Part shown: positions 26,710-35,015 of the stretch, piece after piece
How the letters are laid out: each line of letters begins with the position of its first letter
Numbering within the stretch: position 1 is the first letter of the stretch
Assembly: GCF_019970045.1 (NCBI RefSeq)
Contig: NZ_JAHXYI010000004.1
Location: 62,001 to 126,000 of the forward strand
Direction: 5' to 3'
DNA from: Chryseobacterium sp. GVT01B
GTDB lineage: Bacteria > Bacteroidota > Bacteroidia > Flavobacteriales > Weeksellaceae
DNA: 64,000 nucleotides
The notes under the pieces: model-generated
The model's database searches: none
What the model was told of the DNA's origin: nothing
The model's input: only the letters and a program-made list of their open reading frames with translations
Made by a program: the position numbers and the translations under genes

Positions 26710-27369
26710 TTAAATTAAAGGCTCCCCATTCAAATCAGTAGTAAGTACTTCACTCATATAATCAAAAAAGGGACGCATAGCCAATAAGGTGAGAAGGGCT
26801 TCTTTCTGGAAGTTATCTGACAAAACCTCCTTATCAGTAAATTTCCGCATCACCAGGAATTGCTTCTTCCTGATTAAATCTATAGCTGGATGATTTTTAT
26901 CAAAACCTCGCGGGGCTGTTTTTACAGATTCACCTTTTAGTTCACCAAAATATTTAATAAAGGTTTTATCTGAAGTAATCTTTTCGATTTCTGTGCTGCT
27001 GATTTCAAATTCTTTACGGATACGGAGTAAATCCTTTGCCTCCGGACCCCAGAATCCACCTCCCACAAAACTGTTGCCGGGTTCCAGCTGAATATAATAT
27101 CCACCTCTCAACATTGGTTTTGAACGGGAATATCCAGCTCCGAAATTGGTTTTGTACGGCGTTTGATCTTTTGAAAAACGAACGTCTTTATAAATTCTGA
27201 AAATATGGATTCCTTTCAGATTATCATATTCCTGAAGTTCATTATAAATCTGATTAAAAAAAACTTTGTTTTCTTTTGTAATGGCTTCGTATTCAGATTT
27301 GTGTTTGGCAAACCATTCCCGATTGTTATTTTCTTTTAAATGAGTGAGAAATTCAAATGCTTTTTTCAT
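26710..27369 (-). CDS. DUF2461 family protein
   Basis: A 219-residue protein of the DUF2461/TIGR02453 family: FLTHLKENNNREWFAKHKSEYE at the start, FRIYKDVRFSKDQTPYKTNFGA and the GGYYIQLEPGNSFVGGGFW block are clear matches. The family is widespread and of unknown biochemical function. The SMI1/KNR4 gene precedes it by seven bases and both probably share a transcript, which ends at the terminator at 26628-26658. Confidence 0.9.
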   Translation of the reverse strand: MKKAFEFLTHLKENNNREWFAKHKSEYEAITKENKVFFNQIYNELQEYDNLKGIHIFRIYKDVRFSKDQTPYKTNFGAGYSRSKPMLRGGYYIQLEPGNSFVGGGFWGPEAKDLLRIRKEFEISSTEIEKITSDKTFIKYFGELKGESVKTAPRGFDKNHPAIDLIRKKQFLVMRKFTDKEVLSDNFQKEALLTLLAMRPFFDYMSEVLTTDLNGEPLI

Positions 27370-27376
27370 ATTCAGA

Positions 27377-27922
27377 TCAGGATTTTTCTTCGTTGATATA
27401 TTCTTTATAGTCTTCTTCTAATTTGTCAATCTCTTTAATTAAGAAGTCATAAATATTTCCTTCAAATACTTCGTAATCTTCCTTGTCATATTTGTCGTAC
27501 TCAATTTTTATGATTCCGTTATCGGTATACGCTCTGTACAGATTTCCACTGCGTTTGAAAAATAATTGTCCCAAAGGTTTTTCCCGATATTCAAGAGCTT
27601 CATCGTGCTTTTCCTCAAAACCCATCCATGAAGGCATCTCTGCATCCTGAGAAAGACCATATACAAAAAAGCCGTATCCGAATTTCCACGCAGGAAGAAC
27701 GTCAAACTCCTGTGGCCGCGGCCATATTTCTTCTTTAACCTCAAAAATCAGGGAACCAAATGTGGTCAAAAAGTCTTTAATATCTTCACTGAATATAAAA
27801 CCTGTGCTTTCCTCATACTGTGTAATCTGTTCTTCGGTTGCCGGATTTGCCACAGAGCCCATCACGAAAAAGTTATCATTTAACTTCTTTTTTCTGTCCC
27901 AGAATTCTTCTTGTGTTGCCAT
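27377..27922 (-). CDS. SMI1/KNR4-like protein (possible immunity protein)
   Basis: A 181-residue acidic protein that fits the SMI1/KNR4 superfamily: the N-terminal TEEQITQYEESTGFIFSEDIKDFLTTFGSL segment (about residues 25-54) is the classic helix-loop pattern. In bacteria the family often serves as immunity proteins against polymorphic toxins; no toxin gene is adjacent, so this role is inference. It precedes the DUF2461 gene by seven bases. Confidence 0.78.
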   Translation of the reverse strand: MATQEEFWDRKKKLNDNFFVMGSVANPATEEQITQYEESTGFIFSEDIKDFLTTFGSLIFEVKEEIWPRPQEFDVLPAWKFGYGFFVYGLSQDAEMPSWMGFEEKHDEALEYREKPLGQLFFKRSGNLYRAYTDNGIIKIEYDKYDKEDYEVFEGNIYDFLIKEIDKLEEDYKEYINEEKS

Positions 27923-28105
27923 ATTTTGTTTGGTTTTTATGCCGTCATCATTGATCAGACCGTTATTGAAACAAATATAGTGGAAAGTTGGAGGGATAAA
28001 AAATGGAGGAAGGAAAATGATGTGGTTTGGGAAATGGAACTGTTGTCATTAGTATCTTCTTTGTGATGCTTTCCTATTTTGGATTAGTTGTTTTTATTAA
28101 GTGAC

Positions 28106-28672
28106 TTATTCTTGTGCCCATTGCAGTTCAATATATTTTGTACAATCGTTTTTCATATCATCATATCCATCGAGTAAAATTGCCGAACCTCCATTTTTCG
28201 CGACTTCTTTTACTATTTTATAAGTTTCTTGGGCTCCATCGGGTCCTAGTCCAACTAAGTCAAAAATAATATTATTTGTATTTGAAAGGGTAGTATACAA
28301 TGATAAGAGATTTCTCGGGCTGCCTGTAAGTGTATTGACTTTTATTTTTTTATTAATCCATTCCGTCTCATAAATTTTTTCGGAATAAGGACTAGCAGGA
28401 TTTGCATTTTTCTTTAAATATTCTCCCACCGTCATAGGATAAAAAATGTCTCTAAACTTTGATTCTCTGAAATGTTCAACAAAAGTCATTTTTTTATGGA
28501 TGATAACATTTTCATGGGGTATCTTACCACAAAATAGATCTTTAAGAAACATTTCCGTTTCATGAAAGCGTGGTCCGTTGAAAAGATTTATAATAATAAT
28601 TTCCCCTTCATTGAGTATAAATGGAGGAACGTAAAATTGATCTGTTTTAATTCCTTTGTTTTCGATGATCAT
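28106..28672 (-). CDS. Hypothetical protein with ABC-ATPase-like C-terminal pattern
   Basis: A 188-residue cytoplasmic protein with no signal. The order of segments (GEIIIINLFNGPRFHE, later NNIIFDLVGLGPDGAQETYKIVKEVAKNGGSAILLDG) echoes an ABC ATPase (nucleotide loop position, Walker B, D-loop, switch strand), but no Walker A GxxGxGK or signature is present. If related it is degenerate and likely not an ATPase. Not assigned to a family. It is a single gene with about 120 bases to the DUF5071 gene. Confidence 0.6.
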   Translation of the reverse strand: MIIENKGIKTDQFYVPPFILNEGEIIIINLFNGPRFHETEMFLKDLFCGKIPHENVIIHKKMTFVEHFRESKFRDIFYPMTVGEYLKKNANPASPYSEKIYETEWINKKIKVNTLTGSPRNLLSLYTTLSNTNNIIFDLVGLGPDGAQETYKIVKEVAKNGGSAILLDGYDDMKNDCTKYIELQWAQE

Positions 28673-28791
28673 TTGGTTATTTTTATTTCAACTTTTCAGG
28701 GGTCAGATCGTTTTCAATCAGGTAATTACCTATCATTCTCAAAAATTTATTAAACTGCTTTAGACTCTGTAGAGTTGGGCATCAGCCGTTT

Positions 28792-29184
28792 TTATTTCCA
28801 ATTTCTACTATTCACAATTCCATTTGCAACTTGGTGTACCTCTTCAATTATCTCATTTTCTGTTGGATAAGTAGCAATCCGAATGATTTCATTTTTGATA
28901 ATAGGACTTTGAGTGATAGGACCAAAAATAGTGATAATCCAATATTTCCATACTTCATCATCGTTGCTTTTTAAAATTGAAAGTAACTCTGTTGTAATTT
29001 TATCATTAATACTTTCTAAATATTCTGAAACAGGTTTTGCAACCGGCCAGTTCATATCTTGCAGCCATTCAAGTAAATTCGGAATAATTTCTTTGAGTTC
29101 TTCGTAGGAATAGTTTGTTAGTTTTTCAGCTGTAGACAAATCACCTTTATTTTTTGGAATTAAATCTCTAATATTTTCCATCAT
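28792..29184 (-). CDS. DUF5071 family protein
   Basis: A 130-residue helical protein matching DUF5071: the start IRDLIPKNKGDLSTAEKL, then LLEWLQDMNWPVAKPVSEYL and WKYWIITIFGP are the conserved blocks. The family consists of HEAT-like helical repeats and is frequent in loci with immunity-type proteins. Function unknown. A second Met (residue 2) could be the true start. Confidence 0.82.
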   Translation of the reverse strand: MMENIRDLIPKNKGDLSTAEKLTNYSYEELKEIIPNLLEWLQDMNWPVAKPVSEYLESINDKITTELLSILKSNDDEVWKYWIITIFGPITQSPIIKNEIIRIATYPTENEIIEEVHQVANGIVNSRNWK

Positions 29185-29227
29185 TTTAGCTGTTTTTTAT
29201 TTGAATTTGCCTGCTTGTCAACCTGTT

Positions 29228-29713
29228 TTAGTTATTGCTTTTGTTTATCATAAGGAATTCCGTCTTTTGCTCCACACAAAAATATACCAAAATCGGTTTC
29301 AATTTCTTCTTCACAATCTGCATTTTTTGAATTGTCCAGAATGAGTTCAAGTTCAGAAATTCTTGGTTTAATTTTTTCAATATTATTTTTTTTCGTAGCA
29401 TATCCAGGGCCTGAAGCACCAAAAAAGCTAAAAAGACAATATCTGTTTGCTTATCCCTGATCAAATAATTAAACCCTTCAAACATGATGTTTTCCGGTTT
29501 ACCAAAATGAGTATACAGTCTGGATAAAAAATCTCCATAGGGTGCAGACTCATTTCTTATTTTTCCAAAATCAACTAATTCCAATGTTTTCAGATCCGTT
29601 TCTTTGAGTTCTGATTTGCTTATTTTGACGAATTCAGAAGTGTTTTTTACATCCATTTTTTGTGCATTACCATTGATAAAAAGTAATAGAATTATAATTG
29701 ATAAATATTTCAT
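29228..29713 (-). pseudogene. Secreted hypothetical protein, frameshifted at an A/T homopolymer
   Basis: The frame begins with a signal peptide (MKYLSIIILLLFINGNAQ) and reads plausibly to DKQTDIVF (about residue 93). The remaining codons give a Lys/Leu-rich, unnatural sequence. Moving to the next frame at the T5 run (plus-strand A run 29430-29434) restores a sensible tail: SFFGASGPGYATKKN, ELELILDNSKNADCEEEIE, FGIFLCGAKDGIPYDK, with its own stop at 29232-29234. One added T would repair the gene. Either the gene is decaying or the sequence has a homopolymer error. No family recognised; a truncated paralogous remnant lies at 31625-31678. Confidence 0.7.
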
Positions 29714-29806
29714 TTTTATAATAAAGCTTTTCTAATTTTTACTTTGCAGACATTCAGTCAGAGTACTTTGTGAAGTGATGTATTCGTTGATGTTTGTGGC
29801 TTACTA

Positions 29807-30979
29807 TTATCTGAAAATTTTAATCTGCTGCAGAACCCCTTTCTCATTTTTAAAACTAAAAATGTAGTTCCCAGGCCGTACTCTGGATAGATCTATCGTT
29901 TTATTATAATAGGCAAAGCCCCTGCTGACCACCTCTCCATCCGTGGAGTAAACCGCATATTCAAACTGATTGCTGTTATTTTTATTGCTGATGATAAAAC
30001 CATCTTTGGATGCATTGGTATAGACTTTTGTTTCCAATATTCGGTTCTCATTGGTTGTATTTGCGAGTACGTTTTCGCTAATATCTGCTACCTGTATGCT
30101 TTTAATAGCTGATTTGGTTACAGACGTTGTACTTCCACCGATGATATATAGTTTATCGTTGTATACTTCCGCGGTAGCATGTCTTCTGGGAATCATATTG
30201 GATGATAACTGATGGAACTTATTGGTTGTCGTATCAAAATAGGCCAGAAAAGTCTGATTATTATACCCTCCTGCAATAAAAATCTTATTACCGGATACTG
30301 CTAATGAATGTCCGGATATCCCGGCGGGCATCGTAAACTGATCGGTCCAGCGATCAGTATTGAGGTCGTAAACATTGATCAGTCGGGATGAAGTACCGTT
30401 GAAACCACCAATGACATACAGCTTATCATTCACAATTTTGCCCCTTGTTTCTCTGGCTGTAGGCATATCGGGTAACGGATGCCATGTATCTGAAGCAATA
30501 TCATAATATTGGAACCTATTAGAAAATTTAGTGGTTGCAGCACCGTTTAGTCCGCTGCCACCAAACACATATATTTTGCCGTTATAGATGGCAGAACCTG
30601 CATTTCCTGTGTAGGAACGATTAACTGCTCCCTTCGTTATTTTATTGGTTTCAAGATCTACAATTTCAAGATGGCTATTTCCCCAGCCGTTAAAAATGTA
30701 AATTTTATTATTGTAAGTCTCCGAGTTAGCAAATTTTTTGGAAAGCAGAGAAGAATTGAAAACACTCCATTTGTTGTCAGTAATATTATATTTTTCAATA
30801 TAGTTTGCATTACCGCTGTTTTCCTGATACCCATTACTTACATATATATTATCATCCACAATTACACTAGTTATGGCGCCTCTGCCTGCAGACATATTGG
30901 CGAGATTTTTAAAATTAAGCGTTTGTGCCTGGGTGAGTAATGAGCACAAAAATGAAAGGAATAATAATTTTGTTTTCAA
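29807..30979 (-). CDS. Secreted kelch-repeat protein with T9SS-like C-terminus
   Basis: A 390-residue protein with a signal peptide (MKTKLLFLSFLCSLLTQAQ) and about six kelch motifs, each with a GG pair in strand-turn context (for example IYVFGGSGLNG, LYVIGGFNGTSS, IFIAGGYNNQ, LYIIGGSTTS) forming a beta-propeller. The last 75 residues (EYAVYSTDGEVV ... LSRVRPGNYIFSF ... QQIKIF) look like a T9SS type A sorting domain, so the propeller is probably exported to the surface. Ligand unknown. It stands alone in the minus strand. Confidence 0.87.
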   Translation of the reverse strand: MKTKLLFLSFLCSLLTQAQTLNFKNLANMSAGRGAITSVIVDDNIYVSNGYQENSGNANYIEKYNITDNKWSVFNSSLLSKKFANSETYNNKIYIFNGWGNSHLEIVDLETNKITKGAVNRSYTGNAGSAIYNGKIYVFGGSGLNGAATTKFSNRFQYYDIASDTWHPLPDMPTARETRGKIVNDKLYVIGGFNGTSSRLINVYDLNTDRWTDQFTMPAGISGHSLAVSGNKIFIAGGYNNQTFLAYFDTTTNKFHQLSSNMIPRRHATAEVYNDKLYIIGGSTTSVTKSAIKSIQVADISENVLANTTNENRILETKVYTNASKDGFIISNKNNSNQFEYAVYSTDGEVVSRGFAYYNKTIDLSRVRPGNYIFSFKNEKGVLQQIKIFR

Positions 30980-31004
30980 TGGTAATAAGATTTAGTGTTT
31001 GTTT

Positions 31005-31526
31005 TTAATGATTCTTTGTTCTAACTTTAGGATTCAATCCTATCAATACTTTTATTAAATCATAAGAATATACTTCTGTATCTCTGGATTCAGATATTGT
31101 GATTTTGCTTTTTAATTCCTCGTAATTTGAATAGTCAAAACTTGAAATTCTTTCAATAATTTTGTTTTCCTTCACAAGAAACAATGCGTTATATTTCCTA
31201 TGCTTCGCAAGTTCCTGCTTTTCAAAGAAATATTCTAGATCGTTGAAATTGTATTTTTTAGAGTTAAATATTTTTTGAAATGTAATATCTTCTTTAGTGA
31301 TTATAATCTTCGTATGAATTTTATAAAAGAAAGTCCATATAAAAAATAAAACACCTGATAGAAAAGCTGCTTTTAATATGAGCATTATACTAAAGGCACT
31401 TGTTAGTCCTTTCAAATTAGAGTAAATAACTAGTGAAAAAACTACAGATAATATAAAAGTTAAGAAATGAATAATTAAAAATGATTCAAAATTTATTTTC
31501 GATTTTACCATGTTATTTTTACTCAA
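31005..31526 (-). CDS. Hypothetical membrane protein
   Basis: A 173-residue protein with two hydrophobic segments (about residues 16-36 and 42-66), then a soluble beta-rich domain (TKEDITFQKIFNSKKYNFNDLEYFFEKQE) like those of bacterial PH-like membrane proteins. Its design resembles the membrane proteins at 23238-24273. It lies upstream of the kelch gene, with 25 bases between them, on the same strand. Family and role unknown. Confidence 0.68.
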   Translation of the reverse strand: MSKNNMVKSKINFESFLIIHFLTFILSVVFSLVIYSNLKGLTSAFSIMLILKAAFLSGVLFFIWTFFYKIHTKIIITKEDITFQKIFNSKKYNFNDLEYFFEKQELAKHRKYNALFLVKENKIIERISSFDYSNYEELKSKITISESRDTEVYSYDLIKVLIGLNPKVRTKNH

Positions 31527-31590
31527 TTGAATTTTGCTAAGTTAAAATATTAAAGTGAGATCATTTTAAAGGACTAAAATTATTTTACCA

Positions 31591-31625
31591 GTGTAAAGCC
31601 GGAAGACTTTACAAAGCTGAAGTAT
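31591..31625. repeat. Hairpin repeat, copy 1
   Basis: GTAAAG (31593-31598) pairs with CTTTAC (31607-31612), with the loop core CCGGAAGA, followed by AAAGCTGAAGTA. It shares its core (C/G-GGAAG or GGGAG flanked by AAAG/CTTT) and its 3' tail with copies at 34953-34988 and 36623-36656. Confidence 0.55.
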
Positions 31626-31678
31626 CCATTTTTTGCGCATTACCATTTATAAAAAATAATAATTGATAAATATTTCAT
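31625..31678 (-). pseudogene. Remnant of a paralogue of the 29228-29713 gene (5' end only)
   Basis: The minus strand from the ATG at 31678 repeats the first codons of the gene at 29713 (MKYLSII) and then, after a small internal deletion, its signal-peptide end (a frame reading NGNAQKMD). The deletion breaks the frame, and no downstream coding sequence follows; a hairpin repeat begins immediately after. The region is therefore the decayed 5' end of a duplicated gene. Confidence 0.65.
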
Positions 31679-31755
31679 TATTTATGTAATTGAACTTTCC
31701 TAAATTTTATTTCCCAGCCAGAAGGTTTTGTGATGAGAGGTTATTGTAGGTGTAT

Positions 31756-32205
31756 TTATTTCGTATAATCCCCTGCAACAATAGATTTTTCCATGGAGCC
31801 TATAATCTCAGAAACGGGAACGGTAAATATCCCGGCATCTCCTTTATCGAATTCTCTTTTCCAGTAAGAATATCCGTCCATTTCAAGGGAATCCGGTTTT
31901 TTATCGGTCTCATTTTTCAGAGTGGTAACACTTTTGTCTAAAGCTTCTTCTGATATGGGAATATGTGTGAATTTGTCTGCAATGCCTGTGGTACTACTGG
32001 TATCTTTAATATTCAAACCACTGATGGAAATATGAATCACTTTTCCGGTTTCAGGATATTCTTCAATTTTTAAGATTTTAAGAATGGAGCTTTTTTCCGT
32101 AGGGCGGGTTTTGTAATTCCATTCCTGGCCGGCGCGGTATTGGTCTTTTTTTGTACAACTGGAAAACAGTAACAATATTCCTACGATTAAAGTATAGAGT
32201 TTCAT
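31756..32205 (-). CDS. Hypothetical lipoprotein
   Basis: A 149-residue protein with a lipoprotein signal (MKLYTLIVGILLLFSSC; lipobox FSSC, Cys at about residue 17), so it is probably anchored in the inner or outer membrane. The mature sequence begins TKKDQYRAGQEWNYKTRP and has no family that I recognise. It is followed upstream on the same strand by another exported protein (32230-32772) after 24 bases; the two are probably one operon. Confidence 0.75.
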   Translation of the reverse strand: MKLYTLIVGILLLFSSCTKKDQYRAGQEWNYKTRPTEKSSILKILKIEEYPETGKVIHISISGLNIKDTSSTTGIADKFTHIPISEEALDKSVTTLKNETDKKPDSLEMDGYSYWKREFDKGDAGIFTVPVSEIIGSMEKSIVAGDYTK

Positions 32206-32229
32206 GAAGGAAGGTTATTAGTTTTGTTT

Positions 32230-32772
32230 TTATTTCAAATAAGTTTGTTCAAGAAGCTCCACTGATTCCGTTTCAGTTAATGGATTCTTCTTATCTGTAT
32301 TATTTGTTAAATTGAATGAGATTAGATTGTTGTTTCTAACGGCATACAGCAAATAGGAAGTCTTGTCCTTACTAACATCCTGAGATTTATCTTTTAGGAT
32401 AATTTTCCAGATGATATAATTTTTTTCTTCGTTTCGCTTTACTTCGGAAACTTCAGCTTTCACTCCGGTTGAAGAGGTCCAGTAATCATATTCCCATTTG
32501 TAATATGCATTCAGCAATTCTTTTTCTGTTAACCCTTCTTTATAAAACTCAAATTTTTCAGGTTTTCTTACTGAAATCAGCAAACTTATTTTTTCGTCTT
32601 TATTGCTTAGGTGAAATTGTCCGGATTGTTTCAGTTGATTTTTATATTCCCATTTTCCGGGAACTTCAAATAACTCTCCATTGATTTGAAAAGGAGTCTT
32701 CTTTTGTGCAAAAGAAGAGGTTGAAACTAAAAAAAGAATGAAGATTGAAAAAGGTTTAATGTTTAATTTCAT
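32230..32772 (-). CDS. Hypothetical secreted protein
   Basis: A 180-residue protein with a signal peptide ending FAQ (MKLNIKPFSIFILFLVSTSSFAQ). The mature part (FQINGELFEVPGKWEYKNQLKQSGQFHLSNK) is beta-rich with a PsbP- or lipocalin-like feel but without a clear match. First gene of a pair with the downstream lipoprotein. Function unknown. Confidence 0.72.
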   Translation of the reverse strand: MKLNIKPFSIFILFLVSTSSFAQKKTPFQINGELFEVPGKWEYKNQLKQSGQFHLSNKDEKISLLISVRKPEKFEFYKEGLTEKELLNAYYKWEYDYWTSSTGVKAEVSEVKRNEEKNYIIWKIILKDKSQDVSKDKTSYLLYAVRNNNLISFNLTNNTDKKNPLTETESVELLEQTYLK

Positions 32773-32803
32773 TTGGGTATAAGTTTCTTGAATGATAGTT
32801 ATT

Positions 32804-33520
32804 TTATTTATTGTTATCTATGATTTTGAGCATAAGTTCATTATTTCTCTTTTTGGCTTCTTCTATTGAATTGGAGTTCTGATAAAACTTATTGTAACTA
32901 GAAAAAAATAAACGGTTCTGCACAATAAACATATTTCCAATGGTAATCATATTTTTGGAGGTATTTTTCTTTTTGATGGTTACTAATGTAACATATTGCA
33001 TGGAATTTTTAGATAATGAATAGTTTTCTATTAGTATCGGTTTCTCAAAAACATTGTTTTCATTTATATTTTCCAGCCTTTTTTTTAATGTCTCCCACTT
33101 ATCAGAATTTAAATAATTTTCGAGGTAATTTTTATTTACTTCAGTAAAATAGGAAATATCCACATCTTTATTTTCATTATGATTGGTAACATAGATCTGG
33201 AAAAAATCATCGAATTGATCTTCCCATAAAACTTGTAAATTTTTGTATAGTTTTTTATTTACATAGTAAGCAACAAAAGTATTTCCTGGAAAGTTCTTAC
33301 TTTGTATGTAATCTTTGGATTCTATATTATTAATTATATTATACATTCCTTCAATTTTTGGAATACATAAGTTTGCTTTTCCAAATTGGAAAGTATTTTC
33401 GCAACTTTTATTTCCGGAATTTATATTATAATAGTTACTGTATTTATCGGGATTAGTGCTTGAATTGGATTTTGTACAACTGATGGTAAGAATCAGAAAA
33501 AGTAGTTTTAAAAGTTTCAT
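32804..33520 (-). CDS. Hypothetical lipoprotein
   Basis: From the ATG at 33520 the product has 238 residues with a lipoprotein signal (MKLLKLLFLILTISC; Cys at about residue 15). An open frame begins seven codons earlier (MCKSNDT) but would push the signal inward, so the shorter start is preferred. The mature part is Asn/Lys rich with no recognised domain. It lies 31 bases upstream of the secreted protein gene at 32772, on the same strand. Confidence 0.72.
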   Translation of the reverse strand: MKLLKLLFLILTISCTKSNSSTNPDKYSNYYNINSGNKSCENTFQFGKANLCIPKIEGMYNIINNIESKDYIQSKNFPGNTFVAYYVNKKLYKNLQVLWEDQFDDFFQIYVTNHNENKDVDISYFTEVNKNYLENYLNSDKWETLKKRLENINENNVFEKPILIENYSLSKNSMQYVTLVTIKKKNTSKNMITIGNMFIVQNRLFFSSYNKFYQNSNSIEEAKKRNNELMLKIIDNNK

Positions 33521-33642
33521 TGTATCATTCGACTTACACATATATTATTTGCTGATATCGTTTTCCAGTTATTTTTGTTATTCAAAATCAGATGGCTATG
33601 GAGGGTTTATGTTGCCGGCTCAAAGTCGTAGAACATTTGCCT

Positions 33643-34350
33643 TTATTTTGTATAAATAATCGGCCCTGGTTTATAATTTTTAATTTGTTCTGGGGTTCCG
33701 GTAATTTTAACATTAGGGTCGATATAAAGAATATCCATTTTAAGATTCACATTCTTAGTAATATCTAAAGTTTGAATGTTATTTTTACGGATGTTAATCT
33801 GAATTAGGTCAGGATTATGACTCAAGTCCAGTTTCTCAAAATGATTATTGTCAATAGTTAAATATTTTAATTTTTTAAAAGGCTTAAAATCAAAATTATT
33901 AATTTGATTATCCATCATATTTATTGATTCTATATTGGGACAATTGATTATAGAAATTGTTTTTAACTCGTTTCTACCAATAGCAAAATCTTTCAACAAT
34001 GGCATATTGCTTATTTCGAATTCAACTAATTTATTTCTTGCGCAATAGAATTCTTTTAATTTTTTAAAATCACTAAGTTTTAATTTTGTAATATCATTGA
34101 TTGTTAATGAAAGATATTCAAGATTCCTGAAGTATTGTATATCATCTACATTGGTGAGATTTTGTTTCATTAAATCCAATCTTAAAATTGATTCAGCCTC
34201 TTCTTTTTCTATTTTTCCATTCTTGTTAAGATCTATTTCAGGATATTTTAATAAAATGGTTTTTTCTAAGTCTGGATTTGTAAAATGTATAGATTGTGCT
34301 AATGTTGATTGGATGAAGAAAAATGAGATAATAAGTATGAACTTTTTCAT
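33643..34350 (-). CDS. Secreted leucine-rich-repeat-like protein with EF-hand-like loop
   Basis: A 235-residue protein with a signal peptide (MKKFILIISFFFIQSTLAQ). An acidic loop DLNKNGKIEKEEAESI (about residues 40-55) resembles an EF-hand/dockerin Ca-binding segment and is followed by six to seven imperfect leucine-rich repeats of about 21 residues (LEYLSLTINDITKL, LKEFYCARNKLVEF, LKDFAIGRNELKTI and so on). Such proteins mediate protein contacts at the envelope; the partner is unknown. Single gene by spacing. Confidence 0.8.
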   Translation of the reverse strand: MKKFILIISFFFIQSTLAQSIHFTNPDLEKTILLKYPEIDLNKNGKIEKEEAESILRLDLMKQNLTNVDDIQYFRNLEYLSLTINDITKLKLSDFKKLKEFYCARNKLVEFEISNMPLLKDFAIGRNELKTISIINCPNIESINMMDNQINNFDFKPFKKLKYLTIDNNHFEKLDLSHNPDLIQINIRKNNIQTLDITKNVNLKMDILYIDPNVKITGTPEQIKNYKPGPIIYTK

Positions 34351-34411
34351 TTAGTATTTGGCTTTTTACAGATATTATTCAGTTTTGCGGAAAAATAATT
34401 ACAGGAGTGTT

Positions 34412-34820
34412 TTATTTCTGAATCAGCTGTTCCAGCCTAGCCATCATTTCATCTTTTTCTTTCAGCATTCTTTCGTACAGCGCAATTTTTTTCTTCGTGT
34501 AGTTTTAGTACCTGCTCAATAGGGTTGAAAATAGGATTATCATTTTTCTGATAACCAACACTGTGATCTCCAAAAGTATTTGCAATTACATTTACAGCTT
34601 CTTCCTCATCAAAATTCTGAAACGCTTCCACAGGAATTTTCAATACCTCAGAAATCCTTTTCAATAAAGGATCTTCAATGGTTTCTTTCTGCTCCAAAAG
34701 CGAAATCTTTTTCTGGTTCCAGTCTTCACCAAGATCAAAAGTCAAAGCCTCCTGCTTGATGCCCAACATCTCCCGAAAACGCTTGATATTTCTCCCCTGA
34801 TGTATTTTTTTGTTTTGCAT
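34412..34820 (-). CDS. XRE-family helix-turn-helix regulator, C-terminus frameshifted
   Basis: The open frame ends at 34449 (123 residues): an XRE/Cro HTH (about residues 9-65, IKRFREMLGIKQEALTFDLG... ISEVLKIPVEAF) and a tail. After VLKLHEEK the reading becomes unnatural (NCAVRKNAERKR). Removing one T from the T7 run at 34496-34502 restores IALYERMLKEKDEMM and RLEQLIQK with a stop at 34412-34414, the coiled-coil tail usual for this family in Chryseobacterium. The DNA-binding domain is intact either way. Error or true mutation cannot be told apart here. Confidence 0.75.
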
Positions 34821-34912
34821 ATTTGTGTACGTTATAGAAACAAATATAAGTAAAAGTTGGGGGATAGGAAATGGGGGAGTGAGGGTATTTTAGATGGGGT
34901 GGGGATATAAAG

Positions 34913-34940
34913 AATCCGAAGTGGAGACTTCGGATTTTTG
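34913..34940. terminator. Hairpin terminator
   Basis: A perfect 10-bp stem (AATCCGAAGT 34913-34922 with 34927-34936) with the loop GGAG, followed on the plus strand by TTT. It lies downstream of the 35016-36380 gene on the minus strand, although its T run is better in the plus direction. Its core resembles the hairpin repeats nearby. Confidence 0.6.
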
Positions 34941-34952
34941 TTTTATTTAAAG

Positions 34953-34988
34953 ATGCAAAGTTGGGAGGCTTTGCAGAGCGAAGAGTAT
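34953..34988. repeat. Hairpin repeat, copy 2
   Basis: GCAAAG (34955-34960) pairs with CTTTGC (34969-34974) around the core TTGGGAGG, followed by AGAGCGAAGAGTA. It matches copies at 31591-31625 and 36623-36656 in core and tail. Confidence 0.55.
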
Positions 34989-35015
34989 GGATTAATATAT
35001 TCCTTGTTCATATTT

